Part shown: piece after piece, positions 37,346 to 46,161 of the stretch | Layout: every line of letters starts with the position of its first letter | How positions within the stretch are numbered: position 1 is the stretch's first letter | NCBI RefSeq assembly: GCF_007860075.1 | Contig: NZ_SJPP01000001.1 | Location: 682,001 to 746,000 of the forward strand | Source of the DNA: Symmachiella macrocystis | Lineage (GTDB): Bacteria; Planctomycetota; Planctomycetia; Planctomycetales; Planctomycetaceae | Direction: 5' to 3' | Length of the DNA: 64,000 bases | Made by a program: the position numbers and the translations under genes | The notes under the pieces: generated by a model | The model's input: only the letters and a program-made list of their open reading frames with translations | Told to the model about the DNA's origin: nothing | The model's database searches: none

Positions 37346-39052
37346 TTAGAATTGCTGTTGCTGCATGTCAAGGAAGGCCTCATAGACCTGCATGCCGAAC
37401 AAATACGTTTGTTTGGCCTGTTCCGCGGGAAGATACACTTTGGCGCGTGCTCCCTGCGACTCGGTGGCGAGTGAAATCCCGAAAAAGGAGGTCGAATCAG
37501 TGACCGATATAGCGTCCGGGTCGATGGGAAGCGGAAAAACGCCGCTATCGAGAATCAACCGCGCCACGCGTGAGAGCGTCCCGGGCAGGTCAATCATGCC
37601 GATCAGATTTGCTTTTTTGGACAACGCATCGCGGGTGATCTGCAATTCAGGCCCCAGAGCGGGCGGTTCGGCCTGGGCCATGCGTTCCAGTATTTTTGCC
37701 ATCGCCTCTTTACCGCCGCCCATCGCTTGAATGACCTGCGTATCAGTATAGACAGTGCGGCTGAACATTCCCTCTTCGCCAAAGAACACTTCCATAATGC
37801 GGCCTAGATCGAAGAACGGGTTCTGTTCGAAGGTCTGTTCGACTTTGAGTGTATCGGCTTTGTATTGACCGAATGTCTCGGCGTCTTCGGTCAGTTCGTA
37901 GTTCGTTTCGACTCCACTGATTGTCAGACCCGACTGTGCGGCAATCAGTTCCTTGGTCAGCAAGCGCATCTGTTGCGGCTTGGCGACATCCATAATGGAA
38001 GCGGTCCGCACGCCGGCTTGGTCTCCTTCGGCAGTGACGACGAACATACCCGCCGTCCCACCCAATTTTAGTTTTTCCATCCGCCGCATCACTTCTTTGA
38101 GTTTGTCTAATTCTTCATCGTTCCCGTCAGCAAGCTGGGCGGAGACGTCCATCAGCCTGATGCTCCATTCTTGCATCACCTTGGGGATGGAACTGAGAGC
38201 GTAGTACGCTTGTCCGCCGTTGGGTAACTTTGTGAGCAGCGCGTTCTCCGACGGGGCCGTTTCGAGAAGCTTGGCCGTCTCGGACCCCTCCTTGACTTTG
38301 CCCAATGCTTCCAGCGTGGCCCCTTGTTGATTGACGTTGAGCGTCACAACGGCGCCGGTGGCATCTTCCAGCGATTGGAACAGCGGTTGCGACAATTCCA
38401 GGTAGATATCCAGCATGGCTTCCGCTCCCGGGGGAGCGTTGTCCGCAGTGGCCGCCAATTCATCTTTGGCCTTGGCAATATCCGCGTCGAAGACTTTCGC
38501 CAATTGCGAGACATGGAGAAACACCGACAGATCGCCCCGCTCGAAGGTCTCGCGCAGCGCTTGATCCACACTGGCAACCAGTGGCTTCTTTTTGCCGTCG
38601 ATGCAGGCGCGGACGCTATCCATCGTCCACGTATCGGCGGAATAAATTCCCCACGACTCGTGCGCCAAGAAAGTCACCCCTTCCGTGGCGGTAACGGCTT
38701 CTTGCATCGCCTGCGTGTCTTTGGCGGGGATCACAAACACCAGCGTCGGTTGCCCTTGGTCGGAGGCGAACACACCAACCCACCAGTCTTTTTCCTGATC
38801 GACACCCGCCAGCGTCGGATTAGAAATAATCGGCCCCAGCCCCTGAGCACTGGCGGTGACCATCTGCCCAAAACCGGGATCAATGACGTCAGCAAATTCC
38901 GCCACATTTTTCGTGGTGGCTTGCGGATTTTTCAGACGGATGATCAACGACACATCGTCGGAGAACAACTCCGCAGGATTCTCTACAGCCGCCGCGGCGG
39001 AAGTGAGGACAAGAACAAGCGAACAGGCGATCGCGGCGCATCTTCGTAACAT
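37346..39052 (-). CDS. Large exported protein, paralog 1 of a tandem pair
   Basis: 568 residues from ATG 39052 with AAGGA upstream. Signal peptide AIACSLVLVLTSAAAA. The mature part begins ELFSDDVSLIIRLKNPQATT and contains GVDQEKDWWVGVFASD, GGGKEAMAKILERMAQ and LGPELQITRDALSKKANLIGMID-like phrases that match the neighbour 39231-40949 in order. I do not recognise a named family. The pattern of alternating strands and helices, and the repeated 'evaluate a value against a threshold' style regions, are typical of planctomycete periplasmic proteins of unknown role. Separated from the paralog by 178 bp; followed 71 bp later by the DUF4430 gene. Confidence 0.8.
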   Translation of the reverse strand: MLRRCAAIACSLVLVLTSAAAAVENPAELFSDDVSLIIRLKNPQATTKNVAEFADVIDPGFGQMVTASAQGLGPIISNPTLAGVDQEKDWWVGVFASDQGQPTLVFVIPAKDTQAMQEAVTATEGVTFLAHESWGIYSADTWTMDSVRACIDGKKKPLVASVDQALRETFERGDLSVFLHVSQLAKVFDADIAKAKDELAATADNAPPGAEAMLDIYLELSQPLFQSLEDATGAVVTLNVNQQGATLEALGKVKEGSETAKLLETAPSENALLTKLPNGGQAYYALSSIPKVMQEWSIRLMDVSAQLADGNDEELDKLKEVMRRMEKLKLGGTAGMFVVTAEGDQAGVRTASIMDVAKPQQMRLLTKELIAAQSGLTISGVETNYELTEDAETFGQYKADTLKVEQTFEQNPFFDLGRIMEVFFGEEGMFSRTVYTDTQVIQAMGGGKEAMAKILERMAQAEPPALGPELQITRDALSKKANLIGMIDLPGTLSRVARLILDSGVFPLPIDPDAISVTDSTSFFGISLATESQGARAKVYLPAEQAKQTYLFGMQVYEAFLDMQQQQF

Positions 39053-39230
39053 GGCAAGGTTTCCTTGTATTCCAACGGGCAAATCGGGGGGACCGAAAGC
39101 GGACCTCTCGCGCGTTATCGCCTGGAGGTGAGTATACCGGCGCGACGCGTAGAACGGTAACGAGAAAACCGGGTGGTTGGATCAAAAATGGCCGTGCAGG
39201 AGAATCGATTATCTTGGCAACATTGCGGCC

Positions 39231-40949
39231 TTAGAGGAATTCAGCTGCGAACATCATGAAAATAAAGGGGGTATAGTTTCTGAGCTGTTCGATTGGAACG
39301 TACAGTTTCAACCGTGCCTGTTCCGGCTCCAATGCGAACGCAACGCCGCAATATGACTGGGGTGGCTTTGCCATTTTGATGCCCAGATTTACGATCTCGC
39401 CAAGCTTGCCCTCGTGGTTCGCTACGCCCACGTCTAATTGGGTCAGTGAGGCAAATACACTTGCCGCATCCAACAAGAGAATAAAGCTGCCATTTTCCGG
39501 GAGTTTGGCTCGTGTCGCGGCGAGTCCCGGTCGCAAATTGGCGATATCGGTTGCGTGCGTTCGCTGCAGCGCGTCCTGCATGGCTTGTTTCCCGCCGCCG
39601 ATCGTATTGACAAACAAATTGTCGTCGTACACACAACGAGAGACTAAACCGTTGCGGCCGTAGATTTTCGCGTGATTGTCCTCATTCTCCTCATCGGATT
39701 TTTTGTAGGTGACGCGATGTACGTCGGCGGTGCGATCACCAAATTGTTCGACGCCATCCAACAATTCGTAGGCCCGTTTCTCACGGAACTCTTTAAAATG
39801 AGTTTGCAGGATGGCCAGATTGTTGTTCATGAGCCGGTGTGCTTGCGGATTCTCAATTTCAGCGACCTCGTCCAAACGAAATTCAGGCGACGTGATCGTC
39901 GGCAACGAAAATGCGGCGGACCATTGTCCGTATTTCAATTTTCTCAACCGGCGTTGGATCTTACCTTGTTCGGTTAGCGTGGGTGTATCTTTGTCGTCAT
40001 GACTATCAACATCGATGACGTTGAGAAACCAACCTGCCGGGCTAGGAATCGGCGCAGTGCCCGCCAGATAACATTGGCGGTCCGGCGGCATGCGGTGGAG
40101 CACCTGAAAATTGGACAATGCGTGTGGTTCTTGCTTTACATTCTCTTGATCCAGATCATGGTCAATCAAGATTTCGGTCTCGATGCCCCTGTGATCGACC
40201 GTAGCACTGATTGCTACGCCAGCGGCGCCCGCAATCGCGTCAGCACCTTTTTCCAAGATTTCACGGCTGACGAACTGCAGAACGGCCTCTTCGTCATACG
40301 CATCAAAAAGCATTTGGGTGAGAGAGTTCCTAAACTCTCTATGTGCCACCACATCATCATCCGCATTTTTTCGGATCACGGCATAAACATGCCTAGTGTT
40401 TACGTGGACGGACAGATCGCCGACCTCAAAGGTTTTCTTTTCTTCGGGCGAGATCGACTCCCTCCATGAGGTCCCCTGACCGTCAATCCGTTTTTGAATT
40501 CGGTCAAGCGTCGGTTGTGCAGTGGCAACGATCACGTACCGACCGTGCCTCAAAACGCTTTCCGAAGCGTCGTCCGCAATCAACTCATTTAACTCATTGA
40601 TCACTTCATCATCGTCGCGCGTTCGCACGATGAAGGCGGACACAGCCTCGCCAGCCTCATCGTTAAACATCGCCCACCAAAAGTCGTGATCCAGGTCCGT
40701 TGCTTTGAATAGCGGTTTGTTCGTGAATTCTAGAATATCCGATTCATTGCTCAAGAGCAGCGGCGCATACATCGGTGCAACCGAATAGACAAACGAAACG
40801 ACCTTAGCCATCGACGTCTTCGGTTCACGAACGCGAACCACAATGATCGCATCATCCGAAATCCAATCCCCCGGATTCTCATCCGCACGGGTGATGGAGC
40901 AAGTGCCAGCCAAAAGCAACAGGCAGAGCGCAGCGCGGCGGAAAAACAT
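39231..40949 (-). CDS. Large exported protein, paralog 2 of a tandem pair
   Basis: 572 residues from ATG 40949 with AAAGGA upstream; longer in-frame starts lie in leader. Signal peptide AALCLLLLAGTCSITRA. It begins DWISDDAIIVVRVREPKTS and carries ATDLDHDFWWAMFNDEAG and GGGKQAMQDALQRTHA at the same places as the neighbour 37346-39052. Overall identity appears low (perhaps a quarter), so the duplication is old. Unknown function. Lies downstream of the NusG-like gene on the same strand, 117 bp away. Confidence 0.8.
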   Translation of the reverse strand: MFFRRAALCLLLLAGTCSITRADENPGDWISDDAIIVVRVREPKTSMAKVVSFVYSVAPMYAPLLLSNESDILEFTNKPLFKATDLDHDFWWAMFNDEAGEAVSAFIVRTRDDDEVINELNELIADDASESVLRHGRYVIVATAQPTLDRIQKRIDGQGTSWRESISPEEKKTFEVGDLSVHVNTRHVYAVIRKNADDDVVAHREFRNSLTQMLFDAYDEEAVLQFVSREILEKGADAIAGAAGVAISATVDHRGIETEILIDHDLDQENVKQEPHALSNFQVLHRMPPDRQCYLAGTAPIPSPAGWFLNVIDVDSHDDKDTPTLTEQGKIQRRLRKLKYGQWSAAFSLPTITSPEFRLDEVAEIENPQAHRLMNNNLAILQTHFKEFREKRAYELLDGVEQFGDRTADVHRVTYKKSDEENEDNHAKIYGRNGLVSRCVYDDNLFVNTIGGGKQAMQDALQRTHATDIANLRPGLAATRAKLPENGSFILLLDAASVFASLTQLDVGVANHEGKLGEIVNLGIKMAKPPQSYCGVAFALEPEQARLKLYVPIEQLRNYTPFIFMMFAAEFL

Positions 40950-41066
40950 GCTAATCCTTTCGATGTTTCGGAGCGAATCGAGCGGATGCAGTATAAAGCA
41001 AACTGGCGACGCCATGAAGCGAATTCGGGGCAATTCGACAGCAATGTCCGACAAGTCGGGCGAACG

Positions 41067-41627
41067 TTAAATCGCTTCGATCTGACAATCTTCCAGCGAA
41101 ATCGTGATGCCCTGTTGCAGGTAATGCACGGCGACTAACAGCACGTCGCCGGTTTGGCGTTTGACGATACGGCCTTCGAGGTTCTCGAACGGGCCGCTGG
41201 TCACGCGGACCTGCGCGCCGGGAATCAGTTTGGATTGCGGACGCACGGTGGCGCCCGATTCCAGTGCCTGCTGCACTTGACGCAAATCAAACGTCAACTG
41301 CTCGCCGTCGGGAACTTCCAGAATGCGGATGATGCGGTCGGTTAGCATCGCGCGAAACCGGTCCGTATGATCCCCATAGATGAACAGATAACTAGGAAAC
41401 AACGGCAGATACGACGTGCACTTGCGCCCCTTGGGGGTGCGGTACTGGTGCTGTTGCACCGGCAGGTGAAACCAGATGTCGTCCCGAGCCAGCCGCCGCG
41501 CGAGAGTCTTCTCACTGCGCGGACGCGTATGCACTGCAAACCACTGCCGATCCTGCGCAGTATCCACCTGAATCGCATCGAACAAATTGTCCGGATAGAG
41601 TTCAGGTTCTTGGGCAAGGATGGGCAT
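41067..41627 (-). CDS. NusG-family transcription elongation factor (RfaH/LoaP-like paralog)
   Basis: 186 residues from ATG 41627. The NGN domain (about 27-125) shows RQWFAVHTRPRSEKTLARRL, then LPLFPSYLFIYG and RIIRILEVPDGE. A KOW-type domain follows (about 135-175: IPGAQVRVTSGPFENLEGRI). General NusG is normally next to rplK; this one is not, and follows a sugar-nucleotide epimerase gene. That placement fits the specialised paralogs (RfaH, UpxY, LoaP) that allow transcription of long polysaccharide operons. Its target operon cannot be named from this window. Confidence 0.88.
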   Translation of the reverse strand: MPILAQEPELYPDNLFDAIQVDTAQDRQWFAVHTRPRSEKTLARRLARDDIWFHLPVQQHQYRTPKGRKCTSYLPLFPSYLFIYGDHTDRFRAMLTDRIIRILEVPDGEQLTFDLRQVQQALESGATVRPQSKLIPGAQVRVTSGPFENLEGRIVKRQTGDVLLVAVHYLQQGITISLEDCQIEAI

Positions 41628-41967
41628 CGTTCACAACGGTCGGGGAGGACCGCTTCCACTATTGTGCAAAGGACAACAAATATCAGGCCAGTGAGGCAAC
41701 ACATCCCCCCTCTCCTTCTGGGAGAGGGCCGGGGTGAGGGGTTTCGCCCTACAAACACCTTACCTTAGGAATCGACCCTTTGCAGTGGGAATGATGAGAA
41801 TCCGCAACGCAAATGATGGATTATTGCATCCTCTCGCGTTTCCCCAGTCATGTTTTCGCGCAACGCCCCGACTTCCGTGCCGATTAGCGCGACCCTAACA
41901 GCTGTATGTTTTCTTCGGGCGTTACCATTTAGGGAACGACCACAGCTCCCAACCACACCCGCCCGAC
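41628..41967. other. Intergenic region with a hairpin repeat
   Basis: 340 bp between the epimerase and the NusG-like gene. Contains the stem repeat at 41706-41742. The small minus-strand frame 41765-41971 has no start context or coding character. Confidence 0.45.
41706..41742. repeat. Hairpin repeat CCCTCTCC / GGGAGAGGG
   Basis: CCCTCTCC TTCT GGGAGAGGG followed by GGGTGAGGGG. This word set resembles a short repeat dispersed in many bacterial genomes. May end or stabilise the transcript of the epimerase. Confidence 0.6.
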
Positions 41968-42924
41968 TCACGCGTTGGCTGTCGTAGCCAAGCTCACGTA
42001 GTAGTCAATTGTTTCCTTCAGCCCGGTCTCGAAATCGATTTCTGGGTTGTAGCCTAAATCGCGTTGGGCAGCGGAGATGTCGGCCCAGGAGTTCTTGACG
42101 TCTCCCGTGCGCGCCGGAGCATAGATCGGATCGAATGGTTTATTCAGCGAATCGCAGATGGCCCGCAAGAGGTCATTGACACTCAAACTGCCACCGCAGG
42201 CGACGTTGTAGACGTTGCCTGAAACTTTTTCCGCTGCGGCCTCAGCTGCCAATAGGTTGGCGTCCGCGACGTTGCCGACAAACGTAAAGTCGCGAGATTG
42301 TTCGCCGTCGCCGTAAATAGTGGGACGTTCGCCGCGCAACAGTGCGGCGACAAACAGCGGGATAACGGCTGAGTACGGACTGTTCGGATCCTGGCGGGGA
42401 CCGAAGACATTGAAGTAGCGAATCCGCACCGTCTCCAGGTCGTACGAATTGGCGAAGGCTTGGCAATACAATTCGCCGGCCAGTTTCGCAGCGGCATACG
42501 GCGAGAGCGGTCCGGGCAAATGCGCCTCGGCTTTGGGCATGATCGGCGAGTCTCCGTAGGCGCTGCTGGAGGCGGCATAAACCACGCGCCGCACACCCGC
42601 CTTACGACAGCTATCGAGCAGAACCACCGTGCCGGTGACACAGGCATCGTGCGTATCAAGCGGACGGTCAATGCTTCGAGGCACCGACGCCAAGGCGCCT
42701 TGATGAAACACCACATCGATCCCCTCGACCGCCGCCGCCATCTTGTCGACGTCCTGCAGGTCCCCTTCGACGAATTCCACGGCATCGCCCAGATGCGCGA
42801 AGTTTTCGGTCGTCCCCGTGCTGAGATTGTCGTAGACCCGCACCTTATCGCCCCGTTTGACCAATCGCTCGGCAATATGTGAGCCAATGAATCCCGCACC
42901 GCCGGTCACCAAATATTTTGCCAC
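41968..42924 (-). CDS. NAD-dependent sugar-nucleotide epimerase (UDP-glucose 4-epimerase-like)
   Basis: 318 residues from ATG 42924. Extended short-chain dehydrogenase fold: NAD motif [16 protein letters not shown] at the N-terminus, VYDNLSTGT, the catalytic Ser in [10 protein letters not shown] and Tyr-xxx-Lys in SPYAAAK, then [20 protein letters not shown] and [13 protein letters not shown]. The signature fits the WbpP/GalE group that interconverts UDP-hexoses or UDP-N-acetylhexosamines for polysaccharide synthesis. The exact sugar cannot be told. Likely first gene of a unit with the NusG-like factor, 340 bp downstream. Confidence 0.9.
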   Translation of the reverse strand: MAKYLVTGGAGFIGSHIAERLVKRGDKVRVYDNLSTGTTENFAHLGDAVEFVEGDLQDVDKMAAAVEGIDVVFHQGALASVPRSIDRPLDTHDACVTGTVVLLDSCRKAGVRRVVYAASSSAYGDSPIMPKAEAHLPGPLSPYAAAKLAGELYCQAFANSYDLETVRIRYFNVFGPRQDPNSPYSAVIPLFVAALLRGERPTIYGDGEQSRDFTFVGNVADANLLAAEAAAEKVSGNVYNVACGGSLSVNDLLRAICDSLNKPFDPIYAPARTGDVKNSWADISAAQRDLGYNPEIDFETGLKETIDYYVSLATTANA

Positions 42925-43091
42925 TGGAAACGTTCCTTATCTGTTGTTTTCGGAAAACCTGATGGGAGTTCGAATTCGACGCGGTTGGGTGCGCCCGTGT
43001 TTCTTTTATTTGATTATGTTTTTTGAATATGTGCTGTTCCGCCGGAGGCTGAGCGAGACAGTGCCCTGCGTGAGATTTGCTTATAACGCAA

Positions 43092-43814
43092 TCAGGGGCC
43101 GGCGTGAATATCTGCTGGGGATTGGGATGGGGAATCGAGCCAAGCCAATGGAGTGCCAAACTCCATGCCGCAGCGTTTGGCACCGGGAATCATCTTGTCC
43201 AATGCTGCCGCTGTGTGGGGTGCGGTGGCATGCAGCCGCACGATGTCTCCCCCTCGGATGGGGTTGTTCGCCAGCGTTAAGGACAATTTTGCAGGGGAAG
43301 GAGAATCCGCGTCGCTCGGATCATGGTTCCAAAGCACGACCGTCTGATTTCGTCGCCACAGTTCCCGCATGTGCGACATCGACGGCTTGGCTTGCGCGGG
43401 TCGGTACAACCGGGGCGACTCGCCCGTGACCTTGCGAATCCAATGTTCGGTCATCAACAACTCTTCCACCAATTCCTGCTCGGTCTTGGGGGCGGAGCCC
43501 TGTTGATAATAGCCACGTTGGCCAATCACGTGCCCTTTCTGGGCGATGAGGGCCACCAGATCGGGAAAGCGTTTAGCTTTTTCACCAGTGACGAAAAACG
43601 TCGCACGAAGTCGGTGCGCGGCGAGCACCTTAAGAATTGCCGGCGTGTGTTCGGCGTGCGGGCCGTCATCGAACGTCAGTGCAGCAATCCGACTTTCGGG
43701 CGGGCCGTTGAGCATAAGTTTTTGCCGAGAAACGGTGGCAGCCACACCGCGATTCCACATGTAGCGCGGTGAAAACACCGACGGACGGCTTCGCGGGGCA
43801 CCAATCAAAAACAC
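43092..43814 (-). CDS. Polysaccharide deacetylase-like (NodB fold) protein with degenerate metal motif
   Basis: 240 residues from GTG 43814, chosen for GAGGAGG 8 nt upstream; a TTG at 43898 is longer. NodB homology: motif 1 ALTFDDGPHAEHTPAIL is intact, with the catalytic base Asp and metal Asp. Motif 2, normally H-S/T-x-x-H, reads KGHVIGQRGYYQQ and lacks the second His. Motif 3 RLYRPAQAKPS departs from RPPYG. Motif 5 DIVRLHATAPHTAAAL keeps the late His. The enzyme may be inactive or use a changed metal site. Classical members remove N-acetyl groups from chitin-like or peptidoglycan sugars. Confidence 0.78.
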   Translation of the reverse strand: MFLIGAPRSRPSVFSPRYMWNRGVAATVSRQKLMLNGPPESRIAALTFDDGPHAEHTPAILKVLAAHRLRATFFVTGEKAKRFPDLVALIAQKGHVIGQRGYYQQGSAPKTEQELVEELLMTEHWIRKVTGESPRLYRPAQAKPSMSHMRELWRRNQTVVLWNHDPSDADSPSPAKLSLTLANNPIRGGDIVRLHATAPHTAAALDKMIPGAKRCGMEFGTPLAWLDSPSQSPADIHAGP

Positions 43815-44065
43815 GACGCGTTCCTCCTCGGGGGCATTGACCACAGCCGGGGAAAAGGGTCGCGACACACGGGAGTTTTGCCGGCGGGGGACCGTCAATT
43901 ATACAGCAAAAACCGACCGAGACCGGCTGCAAAACAGTCAACAGGGGCTTTGCCAATCGATGCGTAAGCCCGCAATCGTCATGATCGGTGCAACCGCTGA
44001 ATTCGTCGGGACATTCGCGGATGTCGCAGCGGTTGTTCGTCTCAAGTCCGGGTCACCCCGCCCCT

Positions 44066-45040
44066 TCATACGCTCATCATGTCCGGGAACAGTCGGTCCA
44101 AGCCTTTTCGCAACTTCGCGATTGCCTTGTGATGCAATTGGCGGACCCGTTCCTTGCTGACGTGTAATTCTTGCGACAAGCTTTGCAGCGTCCGCGCGGT
44201 TCCCGACGGGCCGATGCCGAATCGTTCCTGGATAATATACTGTTCGCGCTCATCCAACTGCTCGTCGAGTTGAGCCAGAATCTCACCGACCTGGGCATCG
44301 CTGAATTCGAATTTGTCGGATTCTTGCTCGCTATTGTCGGACAATTCATTGAGATACTCATCCGCCATGGCCACTTCATGCGTATTTCGACGTTTGGCAT
44401 TGCGAAAATGACGGAAGAAGTGCCGCTGCACGGAATGCGTGGCATAGGTGCTGAATCGGTATCCGCGGGAGTAGTCAAACTTCTCAATCGCTTTCATCAA
44501 AATCATGTTTCCTTCACTGACTAGCTCTTCAAAGGAAAACCGGGGGCCAGCAAAGCGACGTGCGATCGAGACGACCAATCGCAGATTAGATTCCGCTAGC
44601 AAATTGCGCACACCGTCGGCCGCTTCCAAGAACCGACGTAAATTTTGAGTCAACTTGCGTTGCGGTCGATCCGGGTCGAGCGCGACACGACACAAATTCG
44701 CGCGGTATTTCAAGTAGTTCATCTTGCGAAACAACGCCGCTTCTCCCTCAGCCGTTAATAACGGAATGGTGTAGAGGTTTGCCAAATAAGCGGGAAGCCC
44801 GTCCGGAATCGTTGTTTCCGACGACGGCTGTCGGCGATGTATTCCCGCCTCCTGCACTAACTGTTCAATAGTGTCGATGTCTAGATGCTCGAATTCCCCA
44901 TTATGGATATAGGCAATTTCCTCCTGCAGAAGCTGCAGTACTTCTTCGCGTTGCTCGGGGCTGACGGATTTTTTCGCACAGGCGGATTGACTCGACCGTT
45001 GTGCAGTTTTTGTTCGACTTGCAACCAGTACCATGGACAT
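44066..45040 (-). CDS. Sigma-70-family RNA polymerase sigma factor with altered region 2.4
   Basis: 324 residues from ATG 45040; ATG 45034 is 2 codons later. No region 1.1. Region 1.2-like segment DGLPAYLANLYTIPLLTAEGE. Region 2: AESNLRLVVSIARRFAGP, FEELVSEGNMILMKAIEKFD and RGYRFSTYATHSVQRHFF. Region 4 HTH: RTLQSLSQELHVSKERVRQL. Region 3 is short or absent. At the -10-reading helix, the Trp-Trp and Gln/Thr residues of housekeeping factors are replaced (STYATHSVQRHFFRHFRNAK), so it probably reads a different -10 sequence. Divergent from a MerR-type regulator; its own promoter and a tandem repeat at the start site are described separately. Confidence 0.9.
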   Translation of the reverse strand: MSMVLVASRTKTAQRSSQSACAKKSVSPEQREEVLQLLQEEIAYIHNGEFEHLDIDTIEQLVQEAGIHRRQPSSETTIPDGLPAYLANLYTIPLLTAEGEAALFRKMNYLKYRANLCRVALDPDRPQRKLTQNLRRFLEAADGVRNLLAESNLRLVVSIARRFAGPRFSFEELVSEGNMILMKAIEKFDYSRGYRFSTYATHSVQRHFFRHFRNAKRRNTHEVAMADEYLNELSDNSEQESDKFEFSDAQVGEILAQLDEQLDEREQYIIQERFGIGPSGTARTLQSLSQELHVSKERVRQLHHKAIAKLRKGLDRLFPDMMSV

Positions 45041-45080
45041 GACAATTCGCCTTTCTCGCGGGTCGCCCCAGAAACACAAA

Positions 45081-45098
45081 AAACGTTCAAAACGTTCA
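45081..45098 (-). promoter_or_regulatory. Tandem 9-bp repeat (TGAACGTTT twice), candidate operator
   Basis: On the minus strand TGAACGTTT occurs twice head to tail, preceded by a further half-site TTGAAC (45099-45104). It begins about 4 nt after the predicted start of the sigma-gene transcript, where a bound protein would block transcription. A related word AATCGTTCA lies at 45153-45161. Confidence 0.55.
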
Positions 45099-45108
45099 GT
45101 TCAACCCC

Positions 45109-45137
45109 ACTCTAGACCCTCCCTTGCCTGGCGTCAA
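45109..45137 (-). promoter_or_regulatory. Predicted promoter of the sigma factor gene
   Basis: Minus strand TTGACG (45137-45132), 17-nt spacer, TAGAGT (45114-45109). Expected start of transcription near 45102, giving a leader of about 60 nt. Confidence 0.6.
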
Positions 45138-45221
45138 CCCTTATATCGTCCAAATCGTTCATTAAAATCATTAAAAACTGCTAATCCCTTAGATCCCTTC
45201 GCCAAAAAAACGTGCAATTCG

Positions 45222-45250
45222 TTCGCCTTGGTCGTCTGCCTGGCTATAAT
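45222..45250 (+). promoter_or_regulatory. Predicted promoter of the MerR/B12-type regulator gene
   Basis: TTCGCC, 17-nt spacer, perfect TATAAT (45245-45250). The start of transcription would be near 45257, about 14 nt before ATG 45271, leaving room only for the ribosome-binding site GGAAGG. Confidence 0.6.
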
Positions 45251-45270
45251 CGCTCCGAAAGGAAGGTGTT

Positions 45271-46161
45271 ATGGCGCGGGAAGTGAATACGATGAGCGAA
45301 CTGGTTTCACCGAAACAGGTTGCACGCGCGATTGGCGTGAGCGAATCCTCTTTGAAACGCTGGTGCGACCGGGGTCTGATTGAGACGATTCGCACTGCAG
45401 GCGGGCACCGAAAACTGGCGATTAGTAGTGTCCTGGAATTTATTAAAACTTCTGGACTCAATATCGCTGATCCAGCGGTTCTGGGACTGCCTGCTTCAAC
45501 TGGACAAGGCCCCAGGACGTTGAATGCGGCGCAGCGACAACTCATCAAATCGTTGGTCGCAGATGACGAACAGGCTTGTCGACAGGTCGTTTTTGATCTC
45601 GTCTTAGCGAATCACAAATTCAGCAGCATTGGCGACGCAGTGATCGCACCGGCGTTTGCCGAGATTGGTGAGAAGTGGGACTGTGGCGAAGTCGAGGTTT
45701 ACCAGGAGCGCCATTCTTGCGAAATGTGCCTGCGTGTTTTGCACGAGTTGCGGGCGACATTGCCTGCGGTGGATCCAGACGCTCCACTAGCGATGGGAGG
45801 TGCCTTAGCGGGCGATCATTACTCATTGTCGACCACCTTAGTGGAGTTGGTTCTCCGCGAAAATGGCTGGAACGCCGAGACGCTTGGCAACAACCTCCCT
45901 GCCGAGACGCTGGTGCATGCAATTGAGCAAAAGCGACCGAAGTTATTTTGGATTAGTGCTTCTCACATTGCGGACACACCGCAATTCTTGCTGGATGTCG
46001 AACAGATCTATGCGACAGCACAGGCAAACGGAGCGGCTTTAGCAATTGGCGGTCGGGCGATGACCGAAGAGTTGCGAAAACAGATGACGGCCCATGCATT
46101 TTGCGACACGCTGGGACATCTGGAATCGTTCGCATCGACACTCCGGCCGGCATCAACTTAA
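45271..46161 (+). CDS. MerR-family regulator with cobalamin-binding-like domain (CarH/LitR-type layout)
   Basis: 296 residues from ATG 45271 with GGAAGG upstream; ATG 45292 is an alternative. HTH residues 12-60: SPKQVARAIGVSESSLKRWC and DRGLIETIRTAGGHRKL. Middle helical bundle 90-165 (LADDEQACRQ-like, FAEIGEKWDCGEVEVYQERHSCEM), the photoreceptor-type cap region. C-terminal Rossmann-like domain 170-290 (AGDHYSLSTTLVELVLRENG, ASHIADTP, LAIGGRAM). In cobalamin-binding relatives the loop reads GE-x-H-x-L-G; here it is GDHYSLS, with His one place early and Tyr at the usual ligand place, so B12 binding is uncertain. Divergent from the sigma gene, which it may control. Confidence 0.87.
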   Translation: MAREVNTMSELVSPKQVARAIGVSESSLKRWCDRGLIETIRTAGGHRKLAISSVLEFIKTSGLNIADPAVLGLPASTGQGPRTLNAAQRQLIKSLVADDEQACRQVVFDLVLANHKFSSIGDAVIAPAFAEIGEKWDCGEVEVYQERHSCEMCLRVLHELRATLPAVDPDAPLAMGGALAGDHYSLSTTLVELVLRENGWNAETLGNNLPAETLVHAIEQKRPKLFWISASHIADTPQFLLDVEQIYATAQANGAALAIGGRAMTEELRKQMTAHAFCDTLGHLESFASTLRPAST

